Part shown: piece after piece, positions 21,095-29,529 of the stretch
Position numbering within the stretch: the first letter of the stretch is position 1
How the letters are laid out: every line of letters starts with the position of its first letter
Assembly (NCBI RefSeq): GCF_040529335.1
Contig: NZ_CP159534.1
Span: 4,092,001-4,156,000 of the forward strand
DNA: 64,000 nucleotides
Source of the DNA: Streptomyces sp. HUAS MG91
GTDB taxonomy: Bacteria > Actinomycetota > Actinomycetes > Streptomycetales > Streptomycetaceae
Direction: 5' to 3'
Position numbers and translations under genes: made by a program
The notes under the pieces: generated by a model
Database searches by the model: none
Told to the model about the DNA's origin: nothing
What the model saw: the letters and a program-made list of their open reading frames with translations, nothing else

Positions 21095-23113
21095 TCAACC
21101 GGTCCACGAGGAAGAGCCGTTGCCCACCCCGGCCCACGGTTCGGGACGCCACGAGATCTCCGGATTCGCGTCCGGCCCGGCCGGGTTCTCCCGCGCCAGC
21201 AGTCCGGCGAGCCCGGTGCGCGCGCCGTGCGCGTACGCCTCCGCCCTGCGCGCGGGCGGCAGCAGTCCGTCGAGGAGTGACTCGGCGCGGCGGCGGACGG
21301 GGGCGAGGTAGGGGGAGTGCGGCACCTGGGATTCGTGGAAGGCGTCGACGGCGCCCAGGAGTCGGGCCGCCAGCGGGCCGTCGCCGCGCAGTGCCGTCGC
21401 GTCGGCGAGGAGTTCCCCGGCGCAGCGCGCGCCGATCCGCGAGCCGTACGCGAGGAACGTGCGCAGCGCCGAGCGGGCCAGGGCCTGCGCGGACGCGGGG
21501 TCGTCCGCCCAGCGCAGCACCTCCGCCCGCGCGTACCGCGTCCACGCCTCCGCCCAGTCGTCCCGTGCCGCGCCGGGGTGGGCGGGTCCCGGCTGTGCGG
21601 CCTCCAGGGCGGCCTCGGGGTCGGTGCGGACCAGCGCGAGGGCCAGGGCGGCCCGGATCTGCGCGGGTCCGGGTCCAAAGTCCGGTGCGTCGCCCTCACC
21701 GATGAGTTCGAGCGCCGTACGGAGCTCGACGGCCGCCGCCTCGGCGCGGCCCTGCCACAGCGCCACCGCGCCGCGCAGCCCGGCGAGCAGGCCCAGGCAG
21801 TGGTCGTCGCCCGCGCGCACCGCCGCCGCCCAGGCCGTCGTGAGCAGCGGGTCGGCCCGCTCGGGCGCGCCCAGGTCCAGTTCGAGGCGGGCGGCGAGCC
21901 ACAGCGCCCGCGCGGGCGGGGGAGCCTGGTGCTCGGCCAGGGCGCGGCGCAGCAGGGTGCGGCCCTCGGCGGTGTGTCCGCACGCCGTCCACAGGAACCA
22001 CAGGTGCACCACCACGTCCAGGGCGGTGGCCGCTTCGGCGCGCGGGGAGAGCGGCGAGGTCGCCGGGTCCATGGCCGCCCGCAGGCCGGGCAGTTCGCGC
22101 CGGGCCAGGGCAGCGGCCTCGTCCTGGCGGCCGGCGGTCCACCACTCGGCGGCCTGCCGGGCGACGCCGAGCGCCCAGCGGCGGTGCGCGAGGACGGCCG
22201 CCCAGCGCTCACCGGACAGCTCCAACTCCTCTTGGGCTACGGCGAGTTGGGCGGGCGGGAGATGGTAGCGGCCGGAGTGCGGGTCCTGGATCAGGGCGTG
22301 CGGGGCGATGCGGTCGAGGACGGCCGGCACCTCGGCGGCGGGCAGCGGGCCACCCCCGCACACCTCGGGCGCCGCCTCCCGCTGGAAACCGTCCTCGAAG
22401 ACGGCGAGCCTGCGCCACAGCAGCCGTTCGACGCGGGAGCAGCGGGCGTAGGAGCGGGCGGCGGCGGCCCGTTGCCGCTCCCCCGGGCCGACGCCGTCCG
22501 CGTCGCCGCCGGCCGCCGCCCAGGCGCGGGCCGCCTCCAGGAGCGGCCCCGGCACCCCGCCGAACCTCCGGCACAACCGGGCCGCGCCCCGCGGATCCCG
22601 GGCCACGGCCGCGTCACCGAGGACCGCCCGCAGCAGCTCGATCGCCTCCGACGGCCGGTCCGCGTCCTCCTCGCCGGGCACGGGCCCCGCGAGCGGGCGC
22701 AGCACCATGACGGTCTCGCCGCGCAGATGGCAGGGGCGCTCCGCGACGACCAGCACCGTCAGCTCGGGCAGGTCCAGGAGCAGCGAGGCGACCAGGGCGG
22801 TGCCCGCGCCGCCGAGGTGGTCCCAGTCGTCGAGCACCAGCAGCGGGCCGCGCGCCCCGGCGAACCGGTGCCGCAGCCGCGCCCCGACCCCGGGAAGCAT
22901 CTCCGGCTCGTACCCGGCGCCCGACTCCCACACCACCTCGCGGCGCGACTGTCCCACGGCCTCCCGGGCGAGCCGGGTGCGGCCCACGCCGGGCAGCCCC
23001 GTCAGACAGACCAGGCGGGCGGTGGCGAGCCGGGACAGCAGGGCCGCCAGATCCCGGGCCCGGCCCACGAGTTGGCCGGTGTCCGGCGCGTCCTCGGCGT
23101 GGTGCGGCGTCAT
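21095..23113 (-). CDS. NB-ARC/AAA-type ATPase with TPR-like repeats (regulator-like, no DNA-binding domain)
   Basis: About 672 residues. A nucleotide-binding domain (about 15-290) has a P-loop reading GLPGVGRT, with Arg in place of the usual Lys, and a Walker B-like LLVLDDWDHL. An all-helical TPR-like region fills the rest. It resembles the core of LuxR/SARP-type regulators but has neither an N-terminal SARP nor a C-terminal LuxR helix-turn-helix. ATG 23113 is preferred, with GGGGGA about 9 bases upstream, over a GTG at 23140. It is divergent from the Lrp-type gene. The P-loop change may weaken ATP hydrolysis. Confidence 0.8.
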   Translation of the reverse strand: MTPHHAEDAPDTGQLVGRARDLAALLSRLATARLVCLTGLPGVGRTRLAREAVGQSRREVVWESGAGYEPEMLPGVGARLRHRFAGARGPLLVLDDWDHLGGAGTALVASLLLDLPELTVLVVAERPCHLRGETVMVLRPLAGPVPGEEDADRPSEAIELLRAVLGDAAVARDPRGAARLCRRFGGVPGPLLEAARAWAAAGGDADGVGPGERQRAAAARSYARCSRVERLLWRRLAVFEDGFQREAAPEVCGGGPLPAAEVPAVLDRIAPHALIQDPHSGRYHLPPAQLAVAQEELELSGERWAAVLAHRRWALGVARQAAEWWTAGRQDEAAALARRELPGLRAAMDPATSPLSPRAEAATALDVVVHLWFLWTACGHTAEGRTLLRRALAEHQAPPPARALWLAARLELDLGAPERADPLLTTAWAAAVRAGDDHCLGLLAGLRGAVALWQGRAEAAAVELRTALELIGEGDAPDFGPGPAQIRAALALALVRTDPEAALEAAQPGPAHPGAARDDWAEAWTRYARAEVLRWADDPASAQALARSALRTFLAYGSRIGARCAGELLADATALRGDGPLAARLLGAVDAFHESQVPHSPYLAPVRRRAESLLDGLLPPARRAEAYAHGARTGLAGLLARENPAGPDANPEISWRPEPWAGVGNGSSSWTG

Positions 23114-23184
23114 CGTTACCGATCCCCCGGTTCCGGCCACAAAGGCCCGTTCAGTCGGTGGGAGGCCCGCATGCCCTATTTAAT

Positions 23185-23192
23185 GCATATGC
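23185..23192. promoter_or_regulatory. AT-rich palindromic patch between NB-ARC and Lrp-type genes
   Basis: An unusually AT-rich run near 23177-23192 contains the palindrome GCATATGC. It stands about 70 bp upstream of the Lrp-type GTG and is a plausible promoter or Lrp-type binding site; no further copies were seen in the gap. Confidence 0.35.
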
Positions 23193-23261
23193 CTGGGGTC
23201 CATGTTCGTACGGCGTGGGGCGCGGCGACGCGCTGACCAGGACAACCACCGAGGAGGGGCA

Positions 23262-24314
23262 GTGCGCACAAGGGAATCCGCCATCTCGGAGGCCGATCTC
23301 ACCCTGATCCACGCACTGCAGCTCGCCCCGCGCGCCACCTGGGCGCAACTGGCCGAGGTGCTCGGCCCCGCCGCCGACACCCTGGCCCGGCGCTGGGCCC
23401 GGCTCACCGAGCGCGGCCACGCCTGGTCGGGAGTGCTGCCGGGCGCGCTGACGGCGGGCAGCCCTGCGGTGACCAGCGCCTGGATCAGGATCGAGTGCGC
23501 GGCGGGCACCGTGCCGGCCACCGCGGCCGCCCTCACCACCGACCCCGGCACCCTGACCGTGCAGCACGTCACCGGCGTCGCCGACCTCGTCGCGTACGTC
23601 GCCGCACCCGACCCGGCCGCCCTCGACGCCTACGTCGTGAACCGGCTGCACCAGCTGCCCGGCGTCCGCGCCACCCGCACCCATGTCGTCACCGCCCTGT
23701 ACATCCCGGCGACGCCCACCCGCCTGGACCAGCTCACGCCCCGGCAGGCACGCGCGGTGCGGGAGCTCGGCCCCCGCCCGGCCCGCACCGCGCGCGCCGC
23801 GCCCCTCACCACGCCCGACCCGGTCGACCAGCGCCTGCTGCTCGCGCTCGCCGAGGACGCCAGGACCGGCGTCGCCACCCTCGCCCAGCGGATCGGCGCC
23901 AGCGAATCGACCGCACGCCGCCGCCTCGCCCGGCTGACGGCCACCGACGGCGTGCTGTTCAGAACCGAGCCGGCCCCGCGCCACTCCGGCCGCCCCGTCT
24001 GGGCCCTGATCTGCGCCGACGTCCCCCCGGACCAGCTCGTCCCGGTGGCCGCGGCGGTGTCCAGGCTGCGCGGCACCCGCACCGTCACCGCCGTGACCGG
24101 ACCGCACAACCTCTTCGTCTGCGCCTGGCTGAATCGCGTCGAGGAACTGCCCGGCTACACCGAGAAACTGGTGCGCGCCGGGACCGGACTGCGCATCGCC
24201 GACACCAAGGTCTCGCTGCGCGCGCACAAGCTGGGCGCCCATGTGATCGGCCCCGACGGCCGGCGCGAAGGCGTCGTCCCGCCCGACATCTGGGGCATCT
24301 CCTCGCGCGCCTGA
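23262..24314 (+). CDS. Tandem Lrp/AsnC-type transcriptional regulator
   Basis: 350 residues with two Lrp units in one chain. The first helix-turn-helix is near residues 8-55 (DLTLIHALQLAPRATWAQLA), followed by an effector-like domain; the second is near 185-235 (DQRLLLALAEDARTGVATLA) with its own effector domain to the end. Lrp proteins bind DNA as multimers and sense amino acids; a duplicated chain may act as a built-in dimer. GAGGAGGGG just upstream fixes the GTG at 23262 over an ATG at 23202. The gene precedes the parA-like gene by 101 bp. Confidence 0.88.
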   Translation: MRTRESAISEADLTLIHALQLAPRATWAQLAEVLGPAADTLARRWARLTERGHAWSGVLPGALTAGSPAVTSAWIRIECAAGTVPATAAALTTDPGTLTVQHVTGVADLVAYVAAPDPAALDAYVVNRLHQLPGVRATRTHVVTALYIPATPTRLDQLTPRQARAVRELGPRPARTARAAPLTTPDPVDQRLLLALAEDARTGVATLAQRIGASESTARRRLARLTATDGVLFRTEPAPRHSGRPVWALICADVPPDQLVPVAAAVSRLRGTRTVTAVTGPHNLFVCAWLNRVEELPGYTEKLVRAGTGLRIADTKVSLRAHKLGAHVIGPDGRREGVVPPDIWGISSRA

Positions 24315-24386
24315 CGGCGTGTACACCCCGGCTCGCGGCGGCCGCGCTGCCACAGTGACCACGAATGACCCCCTATACCCCACTTC

Positions 24387-24403
24387 ATCGGTGACCTACC
24401 GAT
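24387..24403. promoter_or_regulatory. Inverted repeat directly upstream of the parA-like gene
   Basis: ATCGGT-GACCT-ACCGAT, perfect 6-bp arms, ending 12 bp before the parA-like GTG. It differs from the chromosomal parS. It could be the operator by which ParA or ParB represses the operon, or a partition site for this pair. Confidence 0.5.
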
Positions 24404-24415
24404 CCGGGAGCTTTC

Positions 24416-25189
24416 GTGGCACACGTACACGCGATCCTCAACCAGAAGGGCGGCGTCGGAAAGTCCACGCTCGCCGTGAACCTCGCCGCCGTGACGGCCG
24501 ACGTCCTCGGAGGCCCCCTCTCCGGCGGGGACGGCCAGCCGCCCGTCGTCGCCGTCTCCATCGACCCGCAGGGCTCCGCCGTGTGGTGGTCCGAGCGCGT
24601 CGGCGACGGCCTCCCCTTCGACTTCGTGCAGGCCCACGACGACCTCGCGGGCCTGGCCGCCCTGTCCCGCATCCCGTCCGCGCAGCACGTCTTCGTCGAC
24701 ACCCCGGGCTGGCTCGACCTCGCCGAGGGCGACGGCGCCGACCCGCTCGGCAAGGGCGCGGCCGCCGACGCGCTGCGCGCGGTGCTCTCCAACGCCACCG
24801 ACGTCATCGTCCCCATCGAGCCCGAGCCGCTCGGCTTCCAGCCCACCCAGCGCACGGTCGAGAAGGTCGTGAAGCCGCGCGGGCTGCCGTTCCGCGTCGT
24901 CATCAACAACTGGGACCCGCGCGACGGCAAGGCCGACCTGGAGCAGACCCGCGCCTTCGTCGAGGGCCAGGGCTGGCCGCTCGCCCGCACCGTCGTCCGC
25001 CACTACAAGCTGCACACCCGGGCCAGCGCGGACGGCCTCGTCGTCACCCAGTACGGCGCCAACAAGGTCGCCCTCCAGGCCCGCGAGGACTTCTTCCGGC
25101 TCGCCCTGGAAGTGGGCCTCGCCGCCATCCCGAAGCCCGCCCGCAAGCCGCGCGCGAAGTCCCGTACGAAGAAGAAGGTGACCGCCTGA
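24416..25189 (+). CDS. ParA-family ATPase (second, plasmid-like)
   Basis: 257 residues. The deviant Walker A motif KGGVGKST stands at residues 11-18 and VSIDPQGS marks Walker A'. Walker B-like VFVDTPGW follows. ParA ATPases use a Lys-dependent dimer switch to move ParB-DNA complexes. The Lys-rich tail (PRAKSRTKKK) could add DNA binding. The GTG at 24416 has GGGAG 5 bases upstream. The stop overlaps the ParB start (TGATG), so the two form an operon. The pair has no oriC neighbours such as gidB, rnpA or jag, so it is probably not the chromosomal parAB. Confidence 0.92.
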   Translation: MAHVHAILNQKGGVGKSTLAVNLAAVTADVLGGPLSGGDGQPPVVAVSIDPQGSAVWWSERVGDGLPFDFVQAHDDLAGLAALSRIPSAQHVFVDTPGWLDLAEGDGADPLGKGAAADALRAVLSNATDVIVPIEPEPLGFQPTQRTVEKVVKPRGLPFRVVINNWDPRDGKADLEQTRAFVEGQGWPLARTVVRHYKLHTRASADGLVVTQYGANKVALQAREDFFRLALEVGLAAIPKPARKPRAKSRTKKKVTA

Positions 25190-26013
25190 TGGGCCGCAGG
25201 ACCGATCTGTCCTCCCTGCTGGCGGCGGCCGCGGACGGCGAACCGGCCATGGCGACGGCGGTGCGCGGGCGCCCCGGCACCAAGCCGCTGACCGTCTCCG
25301 TGGGCGACCTCGCCGAGAACCCCGACAACCCGCGCCACGAGCTGCGCGACCTGGAAGGACTCGCCGAGACGGTCCGCGAGCGCGGGGTCCTCCAGGCCCT
25401 CGGCGTCGTCCCGGCCACCGTCTTCCTCGCCGCCCACCCGCACCACAAGGAGGCGGTCGGCTCCTCCCCGTACGTGGTCCTGCACGGCCACCGCAGGCTC
25501 GCCGCCGCCCGGCTGGCGGGCCTGGACGAGGTGCCCGTCCTGGTCCGCGACGACGCCACCCGCTCCGACGAGGACGCGCTCATCGAGAACGTCCAGCGCG
25601 ACGACCTCACCGAGCTGGAGCAGGCCCAGGCGATCCAGGGCCTGATCACCGCGTACGGCTACTCCCAGCGGCAGGTCGCCGCCCGCATCGGCAAGACCCA
25701 GGGGTTCATCTCGCAGCGGCTGTCCCTGATGAAGCTGCGCGAGGACCTTCAGGAGGCCCTCGCCGACGGCCGGGTCTCCGTCGAGGACGCCCGGCGCATC
25801 GCCCGGCTCCCCCGCGACGAGCAGGAGCTGCCCGGACCGGTCACCGGGGCGACCGTCCCCGCGGCCCGCCAGGAGAAGCGCGAGCGCCGGAAGAACGATT
25901 ACGGCGTAATCGAGCTCGACAGCCGCTCGACGCCCCAGGAGATCGCGGACGCCCTGCGCCGCCATCTCGCCCCGGCGGCGCTGGACCGCGTGGTGGAGCT
26001 GCTCGGCCGGTAG
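25189..26013 (+). CDS. ParB-family DNA-binding protein (partner of the ParA-like gene)
   Basis: 274 residues. The N-terminal ParB/Srx domain (about 35-145) has NPDNPR and the nucleotide-binding patch as GHRRLAAA rather than the usual GERR form. ENVQRDDLTELEQA follows, then a helix-turn-helix (YSQRQVAARIGKTQGFISQRL) and a C-terminal dimer region. ParB loads at its site and acts as a CTP-dependent clamp. The lower likeness to chromosomal ParB around the patch suggests a plasmid-type or specialised origin. Start codon overlaps the parA-like stop by one base. Confidence 0.92.
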   Translation: MGRRTDLSSLLAAAADGEPAMATAVRGRPGTKPLTVSVGDLAENPDNPRHELRDLEGLAETVRERGVLQALGVVPATVFLAAHPHHKEAVGSSPYVVLHGHRRLAAARLAGLDEVPVLVRDDATRSDEDALIENVQRDDLTELEQAQAIQGLITAYGYSQRQVAARIGKTQGFISQRLSLMKLREDLQEALADGRVSVEDARRIARLPRDEQELPGPVTGATVPAARQEKRERRKNDYGVIELDSRSTPQEIADALRRHLAPAALDRVVELLGR

Positions 26014-26030
26014 TCCCTTACCGTTGCCCC

Positions 26031-27425
26031 GTGCTCGAAGTGCCGTCCCCGTCCGCGACCCACGCGCCCCCGCCCGCCGAGGCCGTCGCCCCGCTGCTGC
26101 GCGGCCTCGACGTCCTGCGGCGCCTCACGGACGCGGACGGCACCCTCGCCCTCGCCGAGCTGGCCCGGGCCACCGGACTCGCCCGTTCCACGGTCGACCG
26201 GATCTGCGCCACCCTCGCCCACCTCGGCCACCTCCGCCTCGACGGGCGGGACGCCTCCCTCGCCCCGCCGCTCATGGCCGTCGCCAACGCCTGCCTGGAC
26301 GCGCTGCGGGTGCCCGAGCTGCTCGGCCCGCTCGCCGACCGGCTCGCCGACGAGCTCGACGAGTCCGTCTCCCTCGCCGTGCCGGACGGCGACGAGATCC
26401 GCTTCGTCCACCAGGTGCTGCGCCGCCGCGCGCTGTCGATCAGTTTCCGGGTGGGCGATCCGCTGCCCGGGGAGGGCTCGGCGCCGGGGCTCGTCTTCCG
26501 GCGGGGCACCGGCCCCGCCGTGGACGACCAGCTCGTCGAACCCGGGCTGATCGCGGTGGCGATGCCGGTCCGGGGGGCCTCCGGGGAGGCCGTGTGCGCG
26601 GTGAGCGTGGTCAGCCACACCAGTCGGCACACGGCTGAGGGCCTGGCGGAGGCCGTGCGGGGGCCTCTGGCGTCCTGTGTACGGGCCATGGAGGACGTGC
26701 TCCGTGCCGATGCCGATGCCACGGGGCTCCGCCCCGGACCCCGCTCCGCAAACGCCGGAGGGGCTGACAGTGCCCCTGTGCGGGCCCTGGCTCGCGGGCT
26801 CTCCGTGCTCACCGTGTTCAGCGGCGGGCGCCCCGCGCTGACGCTCACCGAGATCGCCGAGGCCACCGGGCTCTCCCGAGCCACCGCCCGCCGCGCCCTC
26901 ATCACGTACGAGCACCTGGGTTACGTGCGCCGGGACGGCCGCCTCCACCGGCTCACCCCGCGCGTGCTCGCCCTGGGCTGCGCTCCGCTGTCCCGGACGA
27001 CGCTGCCGCAGATCGCCGGACCGCACCTCGCCGCGCTGTCGGAGACGCTCGGTGAGTCGGTGGGCCTCTCGGTGCCCGACGGGTCCGACGGGGAGTGGAC
27101 GTGGTGCACCGCGCGGGTCGCGCCGCGCCGGGTGATGAGCGTCGACATCGCCGTCGGCACCCGCCTGCCGGCCGGGGCGACCGCCGCCGGTCAGGTGCTG
27201 GCCGGTGCCGGGGAAGCCGTCGCCGACGGGCCCGAGGACGGGCTGTGGTCGGTGGCCGTGCCGCTGCGCGGGCGCGACGGACGCGTCGTCTCCGCGCTCG
27301 ACGTCACCGCCCACCGGGGCCGCGGCGAGCGCACCGCGTGGGCGGCGGCGCTGCGCGCGACGGCCGCCCGGATCGAGGCGGACCTGCGGGTCACCTCACG
27401 GTTCGTGGCCGTCCCGCTCCACTGA
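26031..27425 (+). CDS. Tandem IclR-family transcriptional regulator
   Basis: 464 residues holding two IclR units. The first helix-turn-helix is near 20-70 (LALAELARATGLARSTVDRI) with an effector domain to about 225; the second is near 258-305 (LTLTEIAEATGLSRATARRA) with its effector domain to the end. IclR proteins bind DNA as dimers or tetramers and respond to small aromatic or organic acids, so the fusion may supply a preformed dimer. A translated genomic repeat (residues about 230-246) forms part of the linker between units. GTG start, 17 bp after parB. Confidence 0.88.
   Translation: MLEVPSPSATHAPPPAEAVAPLLRGLDVLRRLTDADGTLALAELARATGLARSTVDRICATLAHLGHLRLDGRDASLAPPLMAVANACLDALRVPELLGPLADRLADELDESVSLAVPDGDEIRFVHQVLRRRALSISFRVGDPLPGEGSAPGLVFRRGTGPAVDDQLVEPGLIAVAMPVRGASGEAVCAVSVVSHTSRHTAEGLAEAVRGPLASCVRAMEDVLRADADATGLRPGPRSANAGGADSAPVRALARGLSVLTVFSGGRPALTLTEIAEATGLSRATARRALITYEHLGYVRRDGRLHRLTPRVLALGCAPLSRTTLPQIAGPHLAALSETLGESVGLSVPDGSDGEWTWCTARVAPRRVMSVDIAVGTRLPAGATAAGQVLAGAGEAVADGPEDGLWSVAVPLRGRDGRVVSALDVTAHRGRGERTAWAAALRATAARIEADLRVTSRFVAVPLH
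26720..26767 (+). repeat. Family A palindromic repeat inside the tandem IclR gene
   Basis: The third copy of the element found in cobN and cobG, 48 bp, read in the cobG frame as [15 protein letters not shown]. It falls exactly between the two IclR units, the place where an insert would be least harmful. Confidence 0.85.
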
Positions 27426-27431
27426 AACGGG

Positions 27432-27447
27432 TGAGACGCGGGTCTCA
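27432..27447. promoter_or_regulatory. Inverted repeat between IclR and SpoIIE genes
   Basis: TGAGAC-GCGG-GTCTCA, perfect 6-bp arms, just after the IclR stop and about 60 bp before the phosphatase ATG. It could be a weak terminator or an operator for the downstream gene. Confidence 0.35.
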
Positions 27448-27506
27448 GGAGCGTACGGACCTTCGGCCCTACCCGCGCCGATTAAGTCCCCGGACTCTTT
27501 ACACGT

Positions 27507-28820
27507 ATGCCTTTCTCCGGCTCCAGCAGCTTCACCTCGCCCACCCGTGTGGCACGGACGACCGTGCGCCCCACGGCCCGCTGGCGTGCCGCGCTGCTGG
27601 TCTCGCTGGTGTCGGTCGTCAGCATCATCTCGCTGGGCCTGGCCACCCCGGCCGACTTCCGGACCCGGGCGCTGCTCGGTCTGGTACCGATCGCCGTGGC
27701 GGTCCTCACCTCGGTCATGACGACCGCCGTCGTCACCGGAGTGATGCTCGCCCTCTACATCGCGCTCCAGCTCATCGACCCCACCCCGTCCGGCGGCTGG
27801 GCCGTGGTCGGCCCGCTGCTCATCGGCACCGGCGGACTGCTCGGCGTGCTGATCGCCCGCCGCCGCGAGGAGCAGCAGGCCCGCATCCAGGCCGTCGTCG
27901 ACATCGCCGAGGCGACCCAGCGGGCCGTGATGCGCGCCCTGCCCGACCACGTCGGCGATCTGCACATCGCCGACTTCTACCAGCCGGCCGCCCGCGCGGC
28001 CCGGGTCGGCGGCGACTGGTACGACTTCCAGCCCTCCCCGCACGGCGTGCGCGCGGTCCTCGGCGACGTCAGCGGCAAGGGACTTCCGGCGGTGTCCGCG
28101 TCGGCGTCGCTGCTCGGCGCGTTCCGCGAGGCCGGGTACCACGAGGCCGACGAGCGCGAGGTGGCCCGCCGCCTGGAGATCGCCATGCAGCGCTACAGCG
28201 CGTGGGCCCGCGTCATGGGCGAGGAGGAGCTGCCGGACGCGTTCTCCACGGCGCTGCTGTTGCACTTCCCGCCCGGCGTCGACGCCGTGGACATCGTGAA
28301 CTTCGGCCACGAGCCGCCGCTGGTCGTCGGCGCGGACGGCCGCGTGCACACCCCGGACGTGCCGCCCGGCGTGCCGCTGGGCATGGGGGCGCTCGGCGCG
28401 GAGCTGCCCGAGCCGGTGCGGCTGCCGTTCCGGCCCGGCGACACGCTCGTGCTGTTCACCGACGGCGTCACCGAGTGCCGGGACGACGACGGCGTCTTCT
28501 ACCCCGTACGGGAGCGGCTGCCCGGCCTCGTCGAGCGGCTGCCCGCGGACGCGCCGCCCGGCGAACTGCTGCGCCGGATCGCCCTGGACCTGCACGGGCA
28601 CCGGCACGGGCCGCCCAGCGACGACACCGCCATCACCGTCATCCGGCGGACGGCGGGGCGCGTGGCGCCGTACGTGACGCCCTCGGACGCGGTGCTGTAC
28701 GAGCCCGCCGACAGCGCGGCCCTGTATGCGGAGGACGCCGAGGAGTCTCAGTACGCGACCGACATGCGCGAGCGCGCGTGTCCGTCCCGCTCGACCTCGT
28801 CGACGAAGGCGATCGCGTAG
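27507..28820 (+). CDS. Membrane-bound SpoIIE-type PP2C serine phosphatase
   Basis: 437 residues. About four membrane helices lie in residues 28-118, followed by a helical stalk (ARRREEQQARIQAVVD) and a SpoIIE/RsbU PP2C domain from about 150 to 385, with metal-binding RVGGDWYDF, GDVSGKG, FTDGVTE and DDTAI motifs all present. Such enzymes dephosphorylate anti-sigma-factor antagonists in partner-switching networks. The ATG at 27507 lacks a clear ribosome site. The last 73 bp overlap the convergent reductase gene, so the C-terminal Ser/Thr/Arg-rich tail is shared sequence. Confidence 0.92.
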   Translation: MPFSGSSSFTSPTRVARTTVRPTARWRAALLVSLVSVVSIISLGLATPADFRTRALLGLVPIAVAVLTSVMTTAVVTGVMLALYIALQLIDPTPSGGWAVVGPLLIGTGGLLGVLIARRREEQQARIQAVVDIAEATQRAVMRALPDHVGDLHIADFYQPAARAARVGGDWYDFQPSPHGVRAVLGDVSGKGLPAVSASASLLGAFREAGYHEADEREVARRLEIAMQRYSAWARVMGEEELPDAFSTALLLHFPPGVDAVDIVNFGHEPPLVVGADGRVHTPDVPPGVPLGMGALGAELPEPVRLPFRPGDTLVLFTDGVTECRDDDGVFYPVRERLPGLVERLPADAPPGELLRRIALDLHGHRHGPPSDDTAITVIRRTAGRVAPYVTPSDAVLYEPADSAALYAEDAEESQYATDMRERACPSRSTSSTKAIA

Positions 28821-29389
28821 TCCTCGGCGCTGATCCGGCTGTTGCCGTCGGCGTCCGCCATCAGCCGGTCGCCGCCGATCCGGAACTCGCCGGTGCGCTC
28901 CCCGGGGGCGATCTCCGCCGCCGGTGAGATGTACGTCCAGTCCAGGTCCTCGACCGTGCGCAGGAACGCCAGGACGTCGCGGTGGGCCAGCGCCTCGCCG
29001 ATGAAGGCGTCCGGGAAGCCCGGCTGGTCGGCCAGGGCCTGGCCCGGGGCCACCTCCAGGCTGCCCGCGCCGCCGACCACGACGAGGCGTCCCACGCCCG
29101 CCCTGCGGGCCCCGGCGACCAGCGTCTCGTTGAGGTGGAGGAACGGCGCCCTCGGGTCGCTGCCGTCGCGCGGCGGCGCCACCGCGGAGGCCACCACGTC
29201 GTGCCCGGCCACCTCCTCCGCCACCCGCTCCAGGTCGGACAGGTCCGCCGCGGTCGCCGTCACGCCCGACACGGGGGAGGCACCGGAGCGGCTGACGGCC
29301 GTGACCCGGTGGCCGCGCTCCACGGCCTCGGCGGCGATGCGGCTGCCGACCATGCCGGTGGCTCCGAACAGCACGATGTTGAGGGACAT
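28748..29389 (-). CDS. NAD(P)H-binding SDR-like oxidoreductase
   Basis: 213 residues of the atypical short-chain dehydrogenase / NmrA-like group. The Rossmann motif LFGATGMVGSRIA opens the protein, RLVVVGGAGSLEVAPG lies mid-way and the C-terminal SAEDYAIAFVDEVE segment is typical. Members act on small carbonyl compounds, flavins or act as redox sensors; the substrate is not clear. ATG 29389 is the family-like start (MSLNIVLFGATG); a longer form from 29443 is possible. The 3' end overlaps the SpoIIE gene by 73 bp. Confidence 0.87.
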   Translation of the reverse strand: MSLNIVLFGATGMVGSRIAAEAVERGHRVTAVSRSGASPVSGVTATAADLSDLERVAEEVAGHDVVASAVAPPRDGSDPRAPFLHLNETLVAGARRAGVGRLVVVGGAGSLEVAPGQALADQPGFPDAFIGEALAHRDVLAFLRTVEDLDWTYISPAAEIAPGERTGEFRIGGDRLMADADGNSRISAEDYAIAFVDEVERDGHARSRMSVAY

Positions 29390-29529
29390 GATCACAGCGA
29401 AGCACGACGCCTCGTGGTGCGCATGTTGCGGAACGTACGCCATCAGAGGTCAATGGAGAACGGGGGAACCCTCGCAGGAACGCGCGGACCTCCCCGGGCT
29501 CCCCGGGCATCCGCGGAAAGGAGCCCGTC

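Noticed and set aside
23262-27425. Integrated plasmid or prophage around the ParA/ParB-like pair
   Set aside because: No integrase, replication, transfer gene, tRNA attachment site or flanking direct repeat was seen, and base composition is like the surroundings.
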